Counted from the first letter of the stretch, positions 9,321 through 17,500 are shown. The stretch: DNA of 64,000 nt from Sphingomonadales bacterium UBA2369 (GCA_002344055.1 DDTH01000014.1:225636-289635); one strand, 5' to 3'. Notes: generated from the sequence alone by a model not told the origin. Numbers and translations are program-made.

Positions 9321-10241
9321 TCAGCGCACGCCGAAGGTCCAGCCTTCGGTTTGGGCGATGGCCGGGGTCATCGCCGCCGGATGCCACAAAGCGCGGTCGA
9401 AAGCGGCCATCCGCAGCCAGGCTGCGGTAAGGATCGCGTCGGTCGCGTGATCGTCATGGCGCGCCAGTGAGCCATGTGCATGACTGCCGAGCCGATCGAG
9501 TGCCAGATCGAGCATGGCGGCGTCGCGAATTTTCGACCGCCCCTTGGGCCGGCCGGCCGACACAGCCGCCAGCGCGGTGTAGATTTCGACCAGGACCGAA
9601 CCGGATTCCGGTAGAGAATCGAAGGGCCAGATGGGCAGGCTATCGCCGATGCGTTGGAGCAGTCGCATGCCAGTCAGACTGGATTTTCCGACCTGCGCTG
9701 CACCTATCAGGTTCAGATTGCTGTAGGGATTGAGACCCTGCTCGCGTTGCTTGTGCTCAGTCACGCGCAATCGACCGCCGCCGGACTGGAACAGGTCGCC
9801 GCAGCGTCCGCCATGGCGGCGGAAGTGCCGGGCCGCATCGGGATGATCGACGAAGCTGGTGGCGGCGAGGTGCGGATCGTTCGCCGCGATCCTGTCGACC
9901 AGTTCCCACAAACCGCGCGCATCGCCGGGGCTTTCGACCCAGCCGGGGAAGAAGACGTCAAAATCTGCGAAGGGCAGGGACATGCCAAGGTCCAGGCCGA
10001 CCAGAGTGCTGGGCGGCAGTTCTGCAAGCAGCCAGTCCAGCACATCTTGCCGGGACCAGATATGGTCAGGCCTGACGAGGGTTGGGGCATGATCGCCCGC
10101 TTCGCAGAGGGCAACGGCGATGCCGCGCTGGCGTTCCCCGACTGCGCCGGACCAGTCGATCGCCGCGAAATGGCCGAAGCGGATCAGGGGCGCTCCGCCA
10201 TGCCGGCGGCTAGCCGCTGCGGCTTTTTCGCCCGGTCCCAC
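9321..10241 (-). CDS. Hypothetical protein, DUF429-like RNase H fold candidate
   Basis: Up to 306 residues. Near the N-terminus is HFAAIDWSGAVG, an acidic strand typical of RNase H-like DUF429 proteins, followed by LVGLDLGMSLPFADFD; a later DDHATDAILTAAWLRMAA provides further acidic residues. These features suggest an RNase H-like fold of unknown substrate, but I could not confirm a family. The start is uncertain: ATG at 10241 overlaps the upstream YjbR-like gene by 58 bp; alternative non-ATG starts lie near 10190. It is the last gene of the rarA-led minus-strand group. Confidence 0.6.
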   Translation of the reverse strand: MGPGEKAAAASRRHGGAPLIRFGHFAAIDWSGAVGERQRGIAVALCEAGDHAPTLVRPDHIWSRQDVLDWLLAELPPSTLVGLDLGMSLPFADFDVFFPGWVESPGDARGLWELVDRIAANDPHLAATSFVDHPDAARHFRRHGGRCGDLFQSGGGRLRVTEHKQREQGLNPYSNLNLIGAAQVGKSSLTGMRLLQRIGDSLPIWPFDSLPESGSVLVEIYTALAAVSAGRPKGRSKIRDAAMLDLALDRLGSHAHGSLARHDDHATDAILTAAWLRMAAFDRALWHPAAMTPAIAQTEGWTFGVR

Positions 10242-10531
10242 CAGGCGCGCTGGATGTAGAGGAGAATCCGCTCGCGCGATTCCGTGCCGAAGCGGACGAG
10301 GAGCATTGGGTAATTGGCGTAATGCGGCGTTTCCCAGAAAGTGTCCGGGTCCGTTTCGAACAGTAATTCCTTTTCGGGCCGCGTGACCATCAGGGCGAAG
10401 CTGTCAGGCTCGCGGCTGCGCGACATGAAGCCCTTGCCATTGATCTTCGGGCAGGGACTGCCCCACCATTTCTCCATCACCACCTCCGGCAGGGCGCAGG
10501 CGGTGGCGATGGCATCGTCCCAATCGCGCAT
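10184..10531 (-). CDS. MmcQ/YjbR family protein
   Basis: A 115-residue protein with the MmcQ/YjbR (CyaY-like fold) pattern: ACALPEVVMEKWWGSPCPKI at the N-terminus and a C-terminal WWDRAKKPQRLA. Family members are often called DNA-binding, but their function is poorly established. The ATG at 10531 overlaps the stop codon of the preceding gene by one base (TGATG), indicating translational coupling. A longer in-frame start at 10732 lies inside the upstream coding sequence and is rejected. Note ORF context: rarA, secreted protein, this gene, DUF429-like gene. Confidence 0.75.
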   Translation of the reverse strand: MRDWDDAIATACALPEVVMEKWWGSPCPKINGKGFMSRSREPDSFALMVTRPEKELLFETDPDTFWETPHYANYPMLLVRFGTESRERILLYIQRAWWDRAKKPQRLAAGMAERP

Positions 10532-11274
10532 CAGCCGCTGCTGTCGTCGTAGCAGGCGGCATCGGTAGAGTGGCCGAAGTAGATGCCGTCCCCGGCACTC
10601 CAGCGCAGTTCGTACCACTGGCGGGGAGCGTTCGCGGCTTCCTCCTCCCAGTTCGCCGTGGCGGGGTTCCAGTCCGGATCGATGGCGCTGATCGGGACGC
10701 AGTTCGGGCCACGGAACGGTTCGGCGCGCCACTGAATGCCGCCACGCAGGACATCGCTGTAGAAGATGCGCTGGACGCCCGCAGGACGCACTTCCCAGAG
10801 GGCGACGCCGCTAAGATTGCCGAAGCCGGATTGACTTTGTTCGGCGGCGGCGAAGTGGCGACCGTCCTCGGCGAAGCTGGGCTTGCTGCCAGTGTGCAGC
10901 GTGGCCGGCTCGCCGCGTCCCGCGCGGTCGATCAGGATGTAGCCATATTCCTCGTTGCCGAAAATCTGGAAGCCGATGAAGCGGCCATTCTGGAAGCTCT
11001 CCATATCTTCGACAGTCAGCGCGCCGATGCCATAGCGGTGCTGGCTGCCGTCATTCATGCGGACGATCACCCATTCGTTTGTCGCGCTGACCGTCTGGCG
11101 CAGGGCGGCGGGAACCGTCGGAACGGGCTTCTGCCGCCGGAAATCCTGTTCCCATTGCAGCCGCATCGTGCGCTGTTCGTCGGCGGACGGCTGATTGGCG
11201 GCTGGCTGGGCGGCGAGCGGCGCGGCGGCGCAGGCCAGAGCCAGAAAGGCGATCCTAAGGCTTGCGTTCGGCAC
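10531..11274 (-). CDS. Secreted hypothetical protein in the rarA operon
   Basis: A 247-residue protein with a clear Sec signal peptide (LRIAFLALACAAAPLAAQPA). The mature part is rich in aromatic residues and has three cysteine-bearing segments near the C-terminus (GPNCVPIS, DAACYDD), consistent with a periplasmic disulfide-containing domain. The start is GTG at 11274, inside the end of rarA, with a GGGAGGAA ribosome site five bases upstream; a longer frame start at 11412 has no such site. I do not recognise the family. Its tight overlap with rarA suggests co-transcription rather than a shared function. Confidence 0.7.
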   Translation of the reverse strand: MPNASLRIAFLALACAAAPLAAQPAANQPSADEQRTMRLQWEQDFRRQKPVPTVPAALRQTVSATNEWVIVRMNDGSQHRYGIGALTVEDMESFQNGRFIGFQIFGNEEYGYILIDRAGRGEPATLHTGSKPSFAEDGRHFAAAEQSQSGFGNLSGVALWEVRPAGVQRIFYSDVLRGGIQWRAEPFRGPNCVPISAIDPDWNPATANWEEEAANAPRQWYELRWSAGDGIYFGHSTDAACYDDSSG

Positions 11275-12574
11275 GGCGTTCCTCCCACCAGGCAAGCCGT
11301 TCCGCGATCTTCCTTTCGAAGCCGCGGTCGACCGGCGCGTAATAAGTTTGCGGAGGGAGTTCATCCGGCCAGTAATTGTCGCCCGAGAATCCCCCCTCGG
11401 TGTCATGATCATACGTGTAATTCGTTCCGTAGCCGATATCTTTCATCAACTTCGTCGGCGCGTTCAGGATGTTCTGCGGCGGCATCAGCGAGCCGGTTTC
11501 CTTGGCCGAGCGCCAGGCGGCCTTCTGGGCATTGTATGTCGCGTTCGATTTGGGAGCGGTGGCGAGATAGAGGCAGGCCTGCACGATCGCCAGTTCGCCC
11601 TCCGGGCTGCCGAGGAAATCGTACGTGTCCTTGGCGGCGATGCATTGCACCAGCGCCTGAGGGTCGGCGAGGCCGATATCCTCGGACGCGGCGCGGGTGA
11701 GACGGCGCAGCAGGTAGAGCGGCTCCTCGCCGGCGGTGAGCATACGAGCGAGATAATAGAGCGCGGCCTGCGGATCGGAGCCGCGGATCGATTTATGGAG
11801 CGCGGAGATGAGGTTGTAATGGCCCTCGCGATCCTTGTCGTAGACCGCGACGCGGCGGTTCAGCAGGGCGGCGAGCGCCGCAGGGTCGAGCGGTTCCGCG
11901 AGATCGATCGAAAACAGGGTCTCGGCCTGATTGAGCAGGAAGCGGCCGTCGCCGTCGGCGGTGGCGAGCAGGGCATCGCGGGCGTCCGGTGTGACAGGGA
12001 GGGGGCGCTCCATCAAAGCCTCGGCCTTGTCGAGCAGGCGGCCCAGAGCGGCGGCATCGAGCCGGTTGAGGATCAGCACCTGACCGCGCGACAGAAGCGC
12101 GGCGTTCAGCTCGAAGCTGGGATTCTCCGTGGTCGCGCCGATGAGGACGACGGTGCCGTCCTCGACATAGGGGAGGAAGCCGTCCTGCTGGGCGCGGTTG
12201 AAACGGTGAATCTCGTCCACGAACAGCAAAGTCTGCCGACCGATGCGGCGATGCTCCCGCGCTTCGGCGAAGACCTTCTTCAAATCCGCCACGCCTGAGA
12301 ACACGGCGGAAATGGCGACGAAGCGCAGGCCCACCGCGTCGGCAAGCAGGCGCGCGATGCTCGTCTTGCCGGTGCCGGGCGGCCCCCACAGGATCATCGA
12401 CGACAATTTGCCCGCCGCCACTTGCCGCCCGATCGCACCGTCCGGGCCGGTTAGATGCTCCTGGCCGACGACATCTTCGAGTGTGCGCGGGCGCAGCCGA
12501 TCGGCGAGCGGCGCGCCGGGCGGCGGCTCGTCCGAGACGGCGGGGACAGGATCGTCAGCGAATAGATCGGCCAT
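11255..12574 (-). CDS. rarA: Replication-associated recombination protein A (RarA/MgsA AAA+ ATPase)
   Basis: A 439-residue AAA+ ATPase. LADRLRPRTLEDVVGQEHL opens the ATPase domain, Walker A is GPPGTGKTS (about residues 64-72), Walker B LLFVDEIHRFNRAQQD, sensor 1 LIGATTENPSFEL, and the C-terminal tetramerisation domain ends with YAPVDRGFERKIAERLAWWEERR. RarA acts at stalled forks with SSB and clamp-loader functions. Length and motif order match the family. It is the first gene of a minus-strand group of four overlapping genes. Confidence 0.95.
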   Translation of the reverse strand: MADLFADDPVPAVSDEPPPGAPLADRLRPRTLEDVVGQEHLTGPDGAIGRQVAAGKLSSMILWGPPGTGKTSIARLLADAVGLRFVAISAVFSGVADLKKVFAEAREHRRIGRQTLLFVDEIHRFNRAQQDGFLPYVEDGTVVLIGATTENPSFELNAALLSRGQVLILNRLDAAALGRLLDKAEALMERPLPVTPDARDALLATADGDGRFLLNQAETLFSIDLAEPLDPAALAALLNRRVAVYDKDREGHYNLISALHKSIRGSDPQAALYYLARMLTAGEEPLYLLRRLTRAASEDIGLADPQALVQCIAAKDTYDFLGSPEGELAIVQACLYLATAPKSNATYNAQKAAWRSAKETGSLMPPQNILNAPTKLMKDIGYGTNYTYDHDTEGGFSGDNYWPDELPPQTYYAPVDRGFERKIAERLAWWEERRAERKP

Positions 12575-12730
12575 CCGTCAGCCCCTCGCACGGCCGGTCA
12601 AAATACCCAAAGTCCCCCATAATCGCCCGAGAAAATCCTTTGTTTCCAGTGATCGTCGAAAACGGGTCCGGGCCAAGCGGGGCGAGTGGATACATAACAT
12701 GAACATGGCCATATAGGAAAGCGCCTCGGC

Positions 12731-12758
12731 TTGACCAATGGCCGTAACCTGCTATTGG
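12731..12758 (+). promoter_or_regulatory. Likely promoter of rplJ-rplL
   Basis: TTGACC (12731-12736) and TATTGG (12753-12758) are separated by 16 bp and lie about 240 bp before rplJ. A UUCG-capped hairpin follows at 12770-12787. The assignment rests on spacing and position only. Confidence 0.4.
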
Positions 12759-12999
12759 CCCGCCCCGATCCGCGGGTTCGCCCGCGGCTCGCCGTCCGAG
12801 ACAGTTGGTGGGGCTTGCCCCTTAATTCCCAGCCTAGACGGGGACATGAGTTTCACCGGCCGCGCTCAGGCGCTTGCCGTGTCTGCCATATTTGAGCGGA
12901 CCCGTAACCCAAATCCCCTTCGGACCTTATCCGGCGGATTCCCCGTCGGGTTTCGTGTTGCGCTTTCGCATTCGTGCGAAGGCGCGGAAGGAAGAGTGT
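12759..12999 (+). promoter_or_regulatory. Long 5' leader of rplJ-rplL (candidate L10 autoregulatory leader)
   Basis: The gap 12575-12999 between rarA and rplJ has no credible gene. It holds the promoter and a leader of about 240 nt with a perfect stem CCGCGGG-TTCG-CCCGCGG (12770-12787) and further GC-rich pairing segments near 12810-12845 and 12930-12990. Bacterial rplJ mRNAs commonly carry an L10/L12-binding leader for feedback repression; I infer the same here from position and length, and did not confirm the kink-turn motif. Confidence 0.4.
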
Positions 13000-13515
13000 A
13001 TGGATCGAGCTCAAAAGAAAGAGGCGGTCGCACAGCTCAAGCAGACGTTCCAGGAGACTGGGGTTGTCGTCGTCACCCGTAACCTCGGGATGACGGTCGC
13101 GCAGTCCACGTCGCTGCGGATCAAGATGCGCGAAGCCGGCGCCACCTACAAAGTGTCGAAGAACACGCTCGCTCTGATCGCGATCGAGGATACGCCCTAC
13201 GCCAATCTGGCGGAATTGCTGGTCGGGCCGACGGCCCTTGCCAGCTCCGCCGATCCGGTCGCCGCCGCCAAGGCAGCGGTCGATTTCGCCAAGACGAACG
13301 ACAAGCTCGAAATCGTCGGCGGGGCCATGGGCAGCACCCTCCTCGATGCGAACGGCGTGAAGGCTTTGGCCGAGCTGCCGTCCCTCGACGAACTGCGCGC
13401 GAAGATCGTGGGCCTCGTGCAGGCTCCCGCGACCAAGCTCGCCCAGCTCGTCCAGGCGCCGGCCGCGAAGGTCGCCCGCGTCGTGGGCGCTTATGCGGCC
13501 AAGGAAGCAGCGTAA
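13000..13515 (+). CDS. rplJ: 50S ribosomal protein L10
   Basis: A 171-residue L10 beginning MDRAQKKEAV, with the family core TRNLGMTVAQSTSLRIKMREAG and the helical C-terminal tail that anchors L7/L12 dimers (ATKLAQLVQAPAAKVARVV). L10 forms the base of the ribosomal stalk. The ATG at 13000 has GGAAGGAAGAG upstream; the frame stays open to 12874 but that extension is not L10-like. rplL follows after a 144-bp spacer occupied by a repeat. Confidence 0.95.
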   Translation: MDRAQKKEAVAQLKQTFQETGVVVVTRNLGMTVAQSTSLRIKMREAGATYKVSKNTLALIAIEDTPYANLAELLVGPTALASSADPVAAAKAAVDFAKTNDKLEIVGGAMGSTLLDANGVKALAELPSLDELRAKIVGLVQAPATKLAQLVQAPAAKVARVVGAYAAKEAA

Positions 13516-13532
13516 CCGAGCAAGTAAACACT

Positions 13533-13623
13533 CCGCTCATCCTGAGCTTGTCGAAGGACTGTCCTTCTTCAATGCGCCGGGAGCGAAAAAGGGCAGGGCT
13601 TCGACAAGCTCAGCCTGAGCGGG
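13533..13623. repeat. Sphingomonad-type inverted repeat between rplJ and rplL
   Basis: The left arm at 13533-13557 contains TGAGCTTGTCGAAGG and the right arm at 13599-13623 contains CTTCGACAAGCTCAG; the arms are near-perfect inverted copies separated by about 40 bp. Repeats with the core CTTCGACAAGCTCAG are common dispersed elements in sphingomonads and caulobacters. Transcribed, this unit would form a long stem-loop inside the ribosomal operon mRNA, which could stabilise or process it. Confidence 0.8.
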
Positions 13624-13659
13624 GTTTGGAATGATCACAATCGAATCTGGAGACTTACA

Positions 13660-14037
13660 ATGGCAGACATCAATGCGCTGGTTGACCAGCTTTCCGAACT
13701 GACCGTCCTCGAGGCCGCTGACCTCGCCAAGGCGCTCGAAGAGAAGTGGGGCGTTTCGGCCGCCGCGGCCGTCGCGGTTGCGGCTGGCCCGGGTGGCGGC
13801 GCCGCCGCTCCGGCTGCTGAAGAGCAGACCGAATTCGACGTCATCCTGACCGGCGACGGCGGCAACAAGATCGCCGTCATCAAGGAAGTCCGCGCGATCA
13901 CCCAGCTGGGTCTGGGCGAAGCCAAGGCGCTCGTCGAAGGCGCGCCGAAGCCCGTCAAGGAAGGCGTGAACAAGGAAGAGGCCGAGAAGATCAAGGCTCA
14001 GATCGAAGGCGCCGGTGGCACCGTCGAACTGAAGTAA
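13660..14037 (+). CDS. rplL: 50S ribosomal protein L7/L12
   Basis: A 125-residue L7/L12: N-terminal dimerisation helices (VDQLSELTVLEAADLAKALEE), an alanine/glycine-rich hinge at about 35-55, and the C-terminal factor-binding domain with GDGGNKIAVIKEVRAITQLG and GLGEAKALVEGAPKPVKEGV. It recruits translation GTPases to the ribosome stalk. A strong terminator follows. Confidence 0.97.
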   Translation: MADINALVDQLSELTVLEAADLAKALEEKWGVSAAAAVAVAAGPGGGAAAPAAEEQTEFDVILTGDGGNKIAVIKEVRAITQLGLGEAKALVEGAPKPVKEGVNKEEAEKIKAQIEGAGGTVELK

Positions 14038-14085
14038 GCTTCGGCTATCAGTTTCGCAGGTGTCTTGAAGCGCCTGCGGGAGGAA

Positions 14086-14116
14086 GGGGCGGTCCGGCAA
14101 CGGGCCGCCCCTTTTC
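14086..14116 (+). terminator. Rho-independent terminator after rplL
   Basis: GGGGCGG pairs with CCGCCCC around a GCAA-containing loop and is followed by TTTTCG. It starts about 48 bp after the rplL stop. Confidence 0.85.
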
Positions 14117-14210
14117 GTCATGCGGCGATGACTGTGATCGAAACTTCCGCCGATTTCGGGGATGGACGCGCGCCTGACAGCGCCTATTTCGGGGACGGAA
14201 GGAATTCGCC

Positions 14211-14660
14211 ATGACGAACAAGCCGAACACGACCGCCGAAGCGTTGAATCAGGTTCTGGCCGACAGTTTCGCGCTCTACCTCAAGACCAAGAATTTCCAC
14301 TGGCACGTCGCCGGGCCGCATTTCCGCGACTATCACCTGCTGCTCGACGATCAGGCGCAGCAGATCCTGGCAATCACCGATCCGATCGCCGAGCGCGTGC
14401 GCAAGCGGGGCGGGACCACGCTGCGCTCGATCGGCCATGTCGGGCGGCTGCAGACCATTGCCGACAATGACAAGGAGCAGGTGGATGCGGCCGCCATGCT
14501 CGGCGAGCTTCGCCGCGACAATGACGCGTTGGCCGATGGTCTGCGTACGGCGCGGGAACTGGCCGAGCAGGAAGGCGATTCCGCGACAAGCTCGCTGATC
14601 GACGACTGGATCGATCAGGCCGAGCAGCGGAGCTGGTTCCTGCGGGAGACGGCCGCGTAG
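14211..14660 (+). CDS. dps: Dps-family ferritin-like DNA-protecting protein
   Basis: A 149-residue ferritin-like protein with the Dps ferroxidase pattern NFHWHVAGPHFRDYHLLLDD (residues about 28-47), providing His and Asp ligands at the dimer interface, and a helical C-terminus ending in a WFLRETAA segment. Dps stores iron using hydrogen peroxide and protects DNA. It lies back to back with oxyR (convergent, 4 bp between stops), consistent with a peroxide-stress neighbourhood. The N-terminus is short, so direct DNA binding may be weak. Confidence 0.92.
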   Translation: MTNKPNTTAEALNQVLADSFALYLKTKNFHWHVAGPHFRDYHLLLDDQAQQILAITDPIAERVRKRGGTTLRSIGHVGRLQTIADNDKEQVDAAAMLGELRRDNDALADGLRTARELAEQEGDSATSSLIDDWIDQAEQRSWFLRETAA

Positions 14661-14664
14661 CGCC

Positions 14665-15561
14665 TTACGCGGCGGCTTTCAGCGCTCCGGCCAGGAGCTG
14701 GAATTCCTTTTCGCGCGGGCTGCCCTTGCGCCAGACCAAAGCGACGCGGCGCGAGGCGTGTTCGGAATCGAGCGGGCGGGCGACGACTTTCGTCCCGTCG
14801 AGCAGGCCGGCGTTCAGCGCCATTTCCGGGATGAGGGTCATGCCGAGGCCGTTGTCGACCATCTGTACGAGCGTGTGCAGCGACGTGCCCATGATCGAGG
14901 CCTCGGCGCGCAGTTCGGGCCGGTTGCAGGCGGCCAGCGCATGGTCCTTCAGGCAGTGGCCGTCTTCCAGCAGCAGCAATTTGTCCTCTTCGACCGCGGC
15001 AGGGGTGACGGCCTTGCCGGGCGGCTCCGCGCCGGGCGGGAAGGCGACGAACAGCCGGTCTTCGAACAGCACTTCGCTGTCGATCTCGCCGCAGCGATAG
15101 GGGAGGGCGAGCAGCACGCAGTCCAGCTGGCCGCGATGGAGGGAATCGCAGGCGCCGCCGCTTGTTTCCTCGCGAAGATAGAGTTTGAGGTCGGGCCACT
15201 GCCGGCGCAGGCGGGGGAGCAGGGTCGGCAGCAGGAAGGGCGCGATCGTCGGGATCACGCCCATGCGGAGCTCGCCGGACAGCGGCTTGCCGGCGGCGCG
15301 GACCATGTCGGCCAGCTCCTCCGCCTCGCGCAGCACGCGTTCGGCCTTGTCGGCGACGCGCAGGCCCAATGGGGTGAAGCGGACGACCCGCTTGGTCCGC
15401 TCGACCAAAGTCACGCCGACCAGAGACTCGAGTTCCTTCAGCCCTGCCGACAGGGTCGATTGGGTGACGAAGCAGGCGTCGGCCGCCCGGCCGAAATGGC
15501 CGTGGGTGCGCAAAGCGACGAGATATTGCAGCTGCTTCAGCGTGGGGAGATGGATGTTCAT
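14665..15561 (-). CDS. oxyR: Hydrogen-peroxide-sensing LysR regulator OxyR
   Basis: A 298-residue LysR-type regulator. The winged HTH spans about residues 7-65 (TLKQLQYLVALRTHGHFGRA). In the regulatory domain EDGHCLKDHALAAC places cysteines at 203 and 212, nine apart, matching the redox pair C199/C208 of E. coli OxyR; C208 context is preserved. Oxidation to a disulfide switches DNA binding. It is transcribed away from ahpC, sharing the 124-bp intergenic region with an OxyR-like site. Confidence 0.93.
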   Translation of the reverse strand: MNIHLPTLKQLQYLVALRTHGHFGRAADACFVTQSTLSAGLKELESLVGVTLVERTKRVVRFTPLGLRVADKAERVLREAEELADMVRAAGKPLSGELRMGVIPTIAPFLLPTLLPRLRRQWPDLKLYLREETSGGACDSLHRGQLDCVLLALPYRCGEIDSEVLFEDRLFVAFPPGAEPPGKAVTPAAVEEDKLLLLEDGHCLKDHALAACNRPELRAEASIMGTSLHTLVQMVDNGLGMTLIPEMALNAGLLDGTKVVARPLDSEHASRRVALVWRKGSPREKEFQLLAGALKAAA

Positions 15562-15576
15562 AGCGATTTGAAACTT

Positions 15577-15640
15577 ATTGGCGAAATCGATCAGGAAGGC
15601 AAATTCAATCCATTAGAACGATCAGAATGCGCTCTTATAT
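15577..15640 (+). promoter_or_regulatory. oxyR-ahpC intergenic control region with OxyR-like tandem site
   Basis: Two 15-bp blocks, ATTGGCGAAATCGAT (15577-15591) and GCAAATTCAATCCAT (15599-15613), are spaced by 7 bp, as in the OxyR consensus ATAG-N7-CTAT repeated with a 7-bp gap. They match 7 and 6 of the ten conserved positions. TTATAT (15635-15640) is a likely ahpC -10 box without a good -35 box, as expected for an activator-dependent promoter. Confidence 0.5.
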
Positions 15641-15685
15641 GCAGTGCAGCAATTCAACCTTGCACCGCAACATGGAGAACAGAAA

Positions 15686-16228
15686 ATGCTGACCGTTGGT
15701 GACATTCTTCCCGGCCTGACCCTTCCCGTCCAGCAAGGCGCCGACGCGTTGCCCGCGGGCGAGACGATCAACCTCGCCGAGACCGACGGCAAGTGGAAGA
15801 TCCTGTTCTACTGGCCGAAGGATTTCACCTTCGTCTGCCCGACCGAGATCGTCGGCTATGGCGATCTGAAGAATGATTTCGCCGATCGCGACGCGGTGCT
15901 GATCGGCGCTTCGACCGACACGGCGCACGTCCACTTTGCCTGGCGGCGGTCCGATCCGGAACTGGCGCAGGCCGATTTCCCGTGGATCGCCGACAATGGC
16001 GGCAAGCTGGCGGAAGCGCTGGGCATTCTCGACCGCAACGAGCATGTCGCCTATCGCGCCACCTTCATCGTCGATCCGGACAATGTCATCCAGCACGTCA
16101 CGGTGAACGGTCTGAATGTCGGCCGTAACCCCGCCGAGACGCTGCGCGTGCTCGACGCGCTGCAGACCGACGAACTGTGCCCCTGCAATTGGGAAAAGGG
16201 CCAGGACGTCCTGAAGATCGCCGCTTAA
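15686..16228 (+). CDS. ahpC: AhpC-type peroxiredoxin
   Basis: A 180-residue 2-Cys peroxiredoxin. The peroxidatic cysteine is C51 in FTFVCPTEI; C165 and C167 in ELCPCNWEKGQD form the C-terminal resolving pair, as in the AhpD-coupled mycobacterial-type AhpC. It reduces hydrogen peroxide and alkyl hydroperoxides in the cytoplasm. The ATG at 15686 is preceded by GGAGAA; an upstream in-frame ATG at 15644 lies in the promoter region. ahpD follows 106 bp downstream after a terminator-like hairpin. Confidence 0.93.
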   Translation: MLTVGDILPGLTLPVQQGADALPAGETINLAETDGKWKILFYWPKDFTFVCPTEIVGYGDLKNDFADRDAVLIGASTDTAHVHFAWRRSDPELAQADFPWIADNGGKLAEALGILDRNEHVAYRATFIVDPDNVIQHVTVNGLNVGRNPAETLRVLDALQTDELCPCNWEKGQDVLKIAA

Positions 16229-16273
16229 CGGTTCCCGCGCGGCCTCTCCCCCCTTTTGGCCGCGAGCCCGGGT

Positions 16274-16309
16274 GGGGCGCGGAGCTTCGGTTCCGCGCCC
16301 CTTATTTTT
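16274..16309 (+). terminator. Terminator-like hairpin between ahpC and ahpD
   Basis: GGGGCGCGGA (16274-16283) pairs with TCCGCGCCCC (16292-16301) around a GCTTCGGT loop, followed by TTATTTTT. It would reduce but need not abolish transcription into ahpD. Confidence 0.75.
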
Positions 16310-16334
16310 GCCTTTCGTCCCCTGGAGAATTTGA

Positions 16335-16853
16335 ATGTCCCTGAAGGAACTTGCCGACGCGCTCCCCGATTATGCGAAGGATGTGCGGCTCAACCTCGGT
16401 TCGCTGCTGAGCGACCAGACGCTCGGCGATCAGCGCAAATACGGACTGCTGCTGACCTGCGCCCACGCCACCGGCTACAAGCCGGTCGTCGCGGCCGCGG
16501 AAGCGGAGGCCGAGGGCAAATTGAGCCCGGAAGCGGCCAATGCCGCGCGCGCGGCGGCGGCGGTGATGGCGCAGAACAATGTCTATTACCGCTTCGTCCA
16601 TCTGGCCTCGAACCCGGTCTACGGAACGCTGCCCGCGAAGCTGCGGATGAACGCGATCGGATCCCCCGGCATCGCGAAGGCGGACTTCGAACTGTTCAGC
16701 CTGGCGGTCAGCGCGATGAATGGTTGCGGCATGTGCATCGACAGCCATGAAAGGCTGCTGATCCAGGAGGGCGTGAAGCCGGAGGCGATCCAGAGCGCGG
16801 TGCGGATCGGTGCGGTGCTGAAGGCGGCGGCGACGGTGCACGCCGTCCTCTGA
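16335..16853 (+). CDS. ahpD: Alkylhydroperoxidase AhpD
   Basis: A 172-residue carboxymuconolactone-decarboxylase-fold protein. The active site NGCGMCIDSHERLL has C131, C134 and H138, nearly the same positions as the mycobacterial AhpD C130/C133/H137. AhpD is the thiol reductant that regenerates AhpC. The upstream neighbour ahpC with the matching CPC tail supports this pair as a complete peroxidase system without AhpF. Confidence 0.93.
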   Translation: MSLKELADALPDYAKDVRLNLGSLLSDQTLGDQRKYGLLLTCAHATGYKPVVAAAEAEAEGKLSPEAANAARAAAAVMAQNNVYYRFVHLASNPVYGTLPAKLRMNAIGSPGIAKADFELFSLAVSAMNGCGMCIDSHERLLIQEGVKPEAIQSAVRIGAVLKAAATVHAVL

Positions 16854-16860
16854 CTTACCC

Positions 16861-17496
16861 TCAGCGTGCCGGGCGCGACTGGCGGGCGATCGGCTCGAGG
16901 GCGGAGACGTTCGCGAAGGCGTTCGGCATGATGACGTCGCGCTCGCCCGTCATCGGCACATAGATGCTGTCGCGGCGGATGCCGGTGAGGTCGAGGCCGC
17001 CCTCGCGGAGCAGGTTCACGACCAGTTCGGCGCAATAGAGGCTGCTGTCGTCGTCGGCGTCGAGTTCGTAATCGAAGGCGATGCGGGCCTCGGCCAGGCG
17101 GGCGGCCTCGCGGTTGAGGCGATCGCTGTCGAGCGGGGCGCGGGGGCGCAGGATCGCGATCTCCTCAATGCCCGGATCGGTGGTGAAGGCGGTCAGATCG
17201 GCATAAGCGACGGTGCCGGAACCGTAAGGTGTCGCTTCGATCACCGCGAGGCCATCGCCGCGGGCGACGACGAGGCCGACATGGCTGTAAAGGGCGCCAT
17301 TGCCGGAGGCGCGGCGGATCTGCGTGCCGACCAGATCGTCGGCGCTGGTCAGTATGACGTCGCCGGGACGCGGCTGCCAGCGATCCGCGGAAATGGGCGC
17401 CAGCGGCGGGCGGATGCGATCCGCCGCGCCGCCGGCAACCACTGCCGCCCCGAGCAAAGCCGGCGCGAGCGCCAGCAATATTGCCCGGGGCGCCAT
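16861..17496 (-). CDS. YiiX/YebB-like permuted papain-fold hydrolase
   Basis: A 211-residue protein with an N-terminal signal or anchor segment (ILLALAPALLGAAVVAG). RPGDVILTSADDLVGTQIRRAS starts the domain, YSHVGLVV carries the putative catalytic histidine, and SSLYCAELVVNLL carries the putative cysteine, the order of permuted NlpC/P60 (YiiX-like) enzymes. Relatives are lipases or amidases of the envelope; substrate is not known here. It lies 7 bp before the ahpD stop in convergent orientation and is followed by two lipoprotein genes on the same strand. Confidence 0.75.
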   Translation of the reverse strand: MAPRAILLALAPALLGAAVVAGGAADRIRPPLAPISADRWQPRPGDVILTSADDLVGTQIRRASGNGALYSHVGLVVARGDGLAVIEATPYGSGTVAYADLTAFTTDPGIEEIAILRPRAPLDSDRLNREAARLAEARIAFDYELDADDDSSLYCAELVVNLLREGGLDLTGIRRDSIYVPMTGERDVIMPNAFANVSALEPIARQSRPAR

Positions 17497-17500
17497 AGGC

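Noticed and set aside
11195..12298. A 367-codon plus-strand frame opposite rarA
   Set aside because: RarA on the other strand has Walker A/B and full family length, so this is a shadow frame.
12874..12999. An N-terminal extension of ribosomal protein L10
   Set aside because: The frame is open, but L10 proteins begin at MDRAQKKE and a good ribosome site precedes 13000; the extension is leader RNA.
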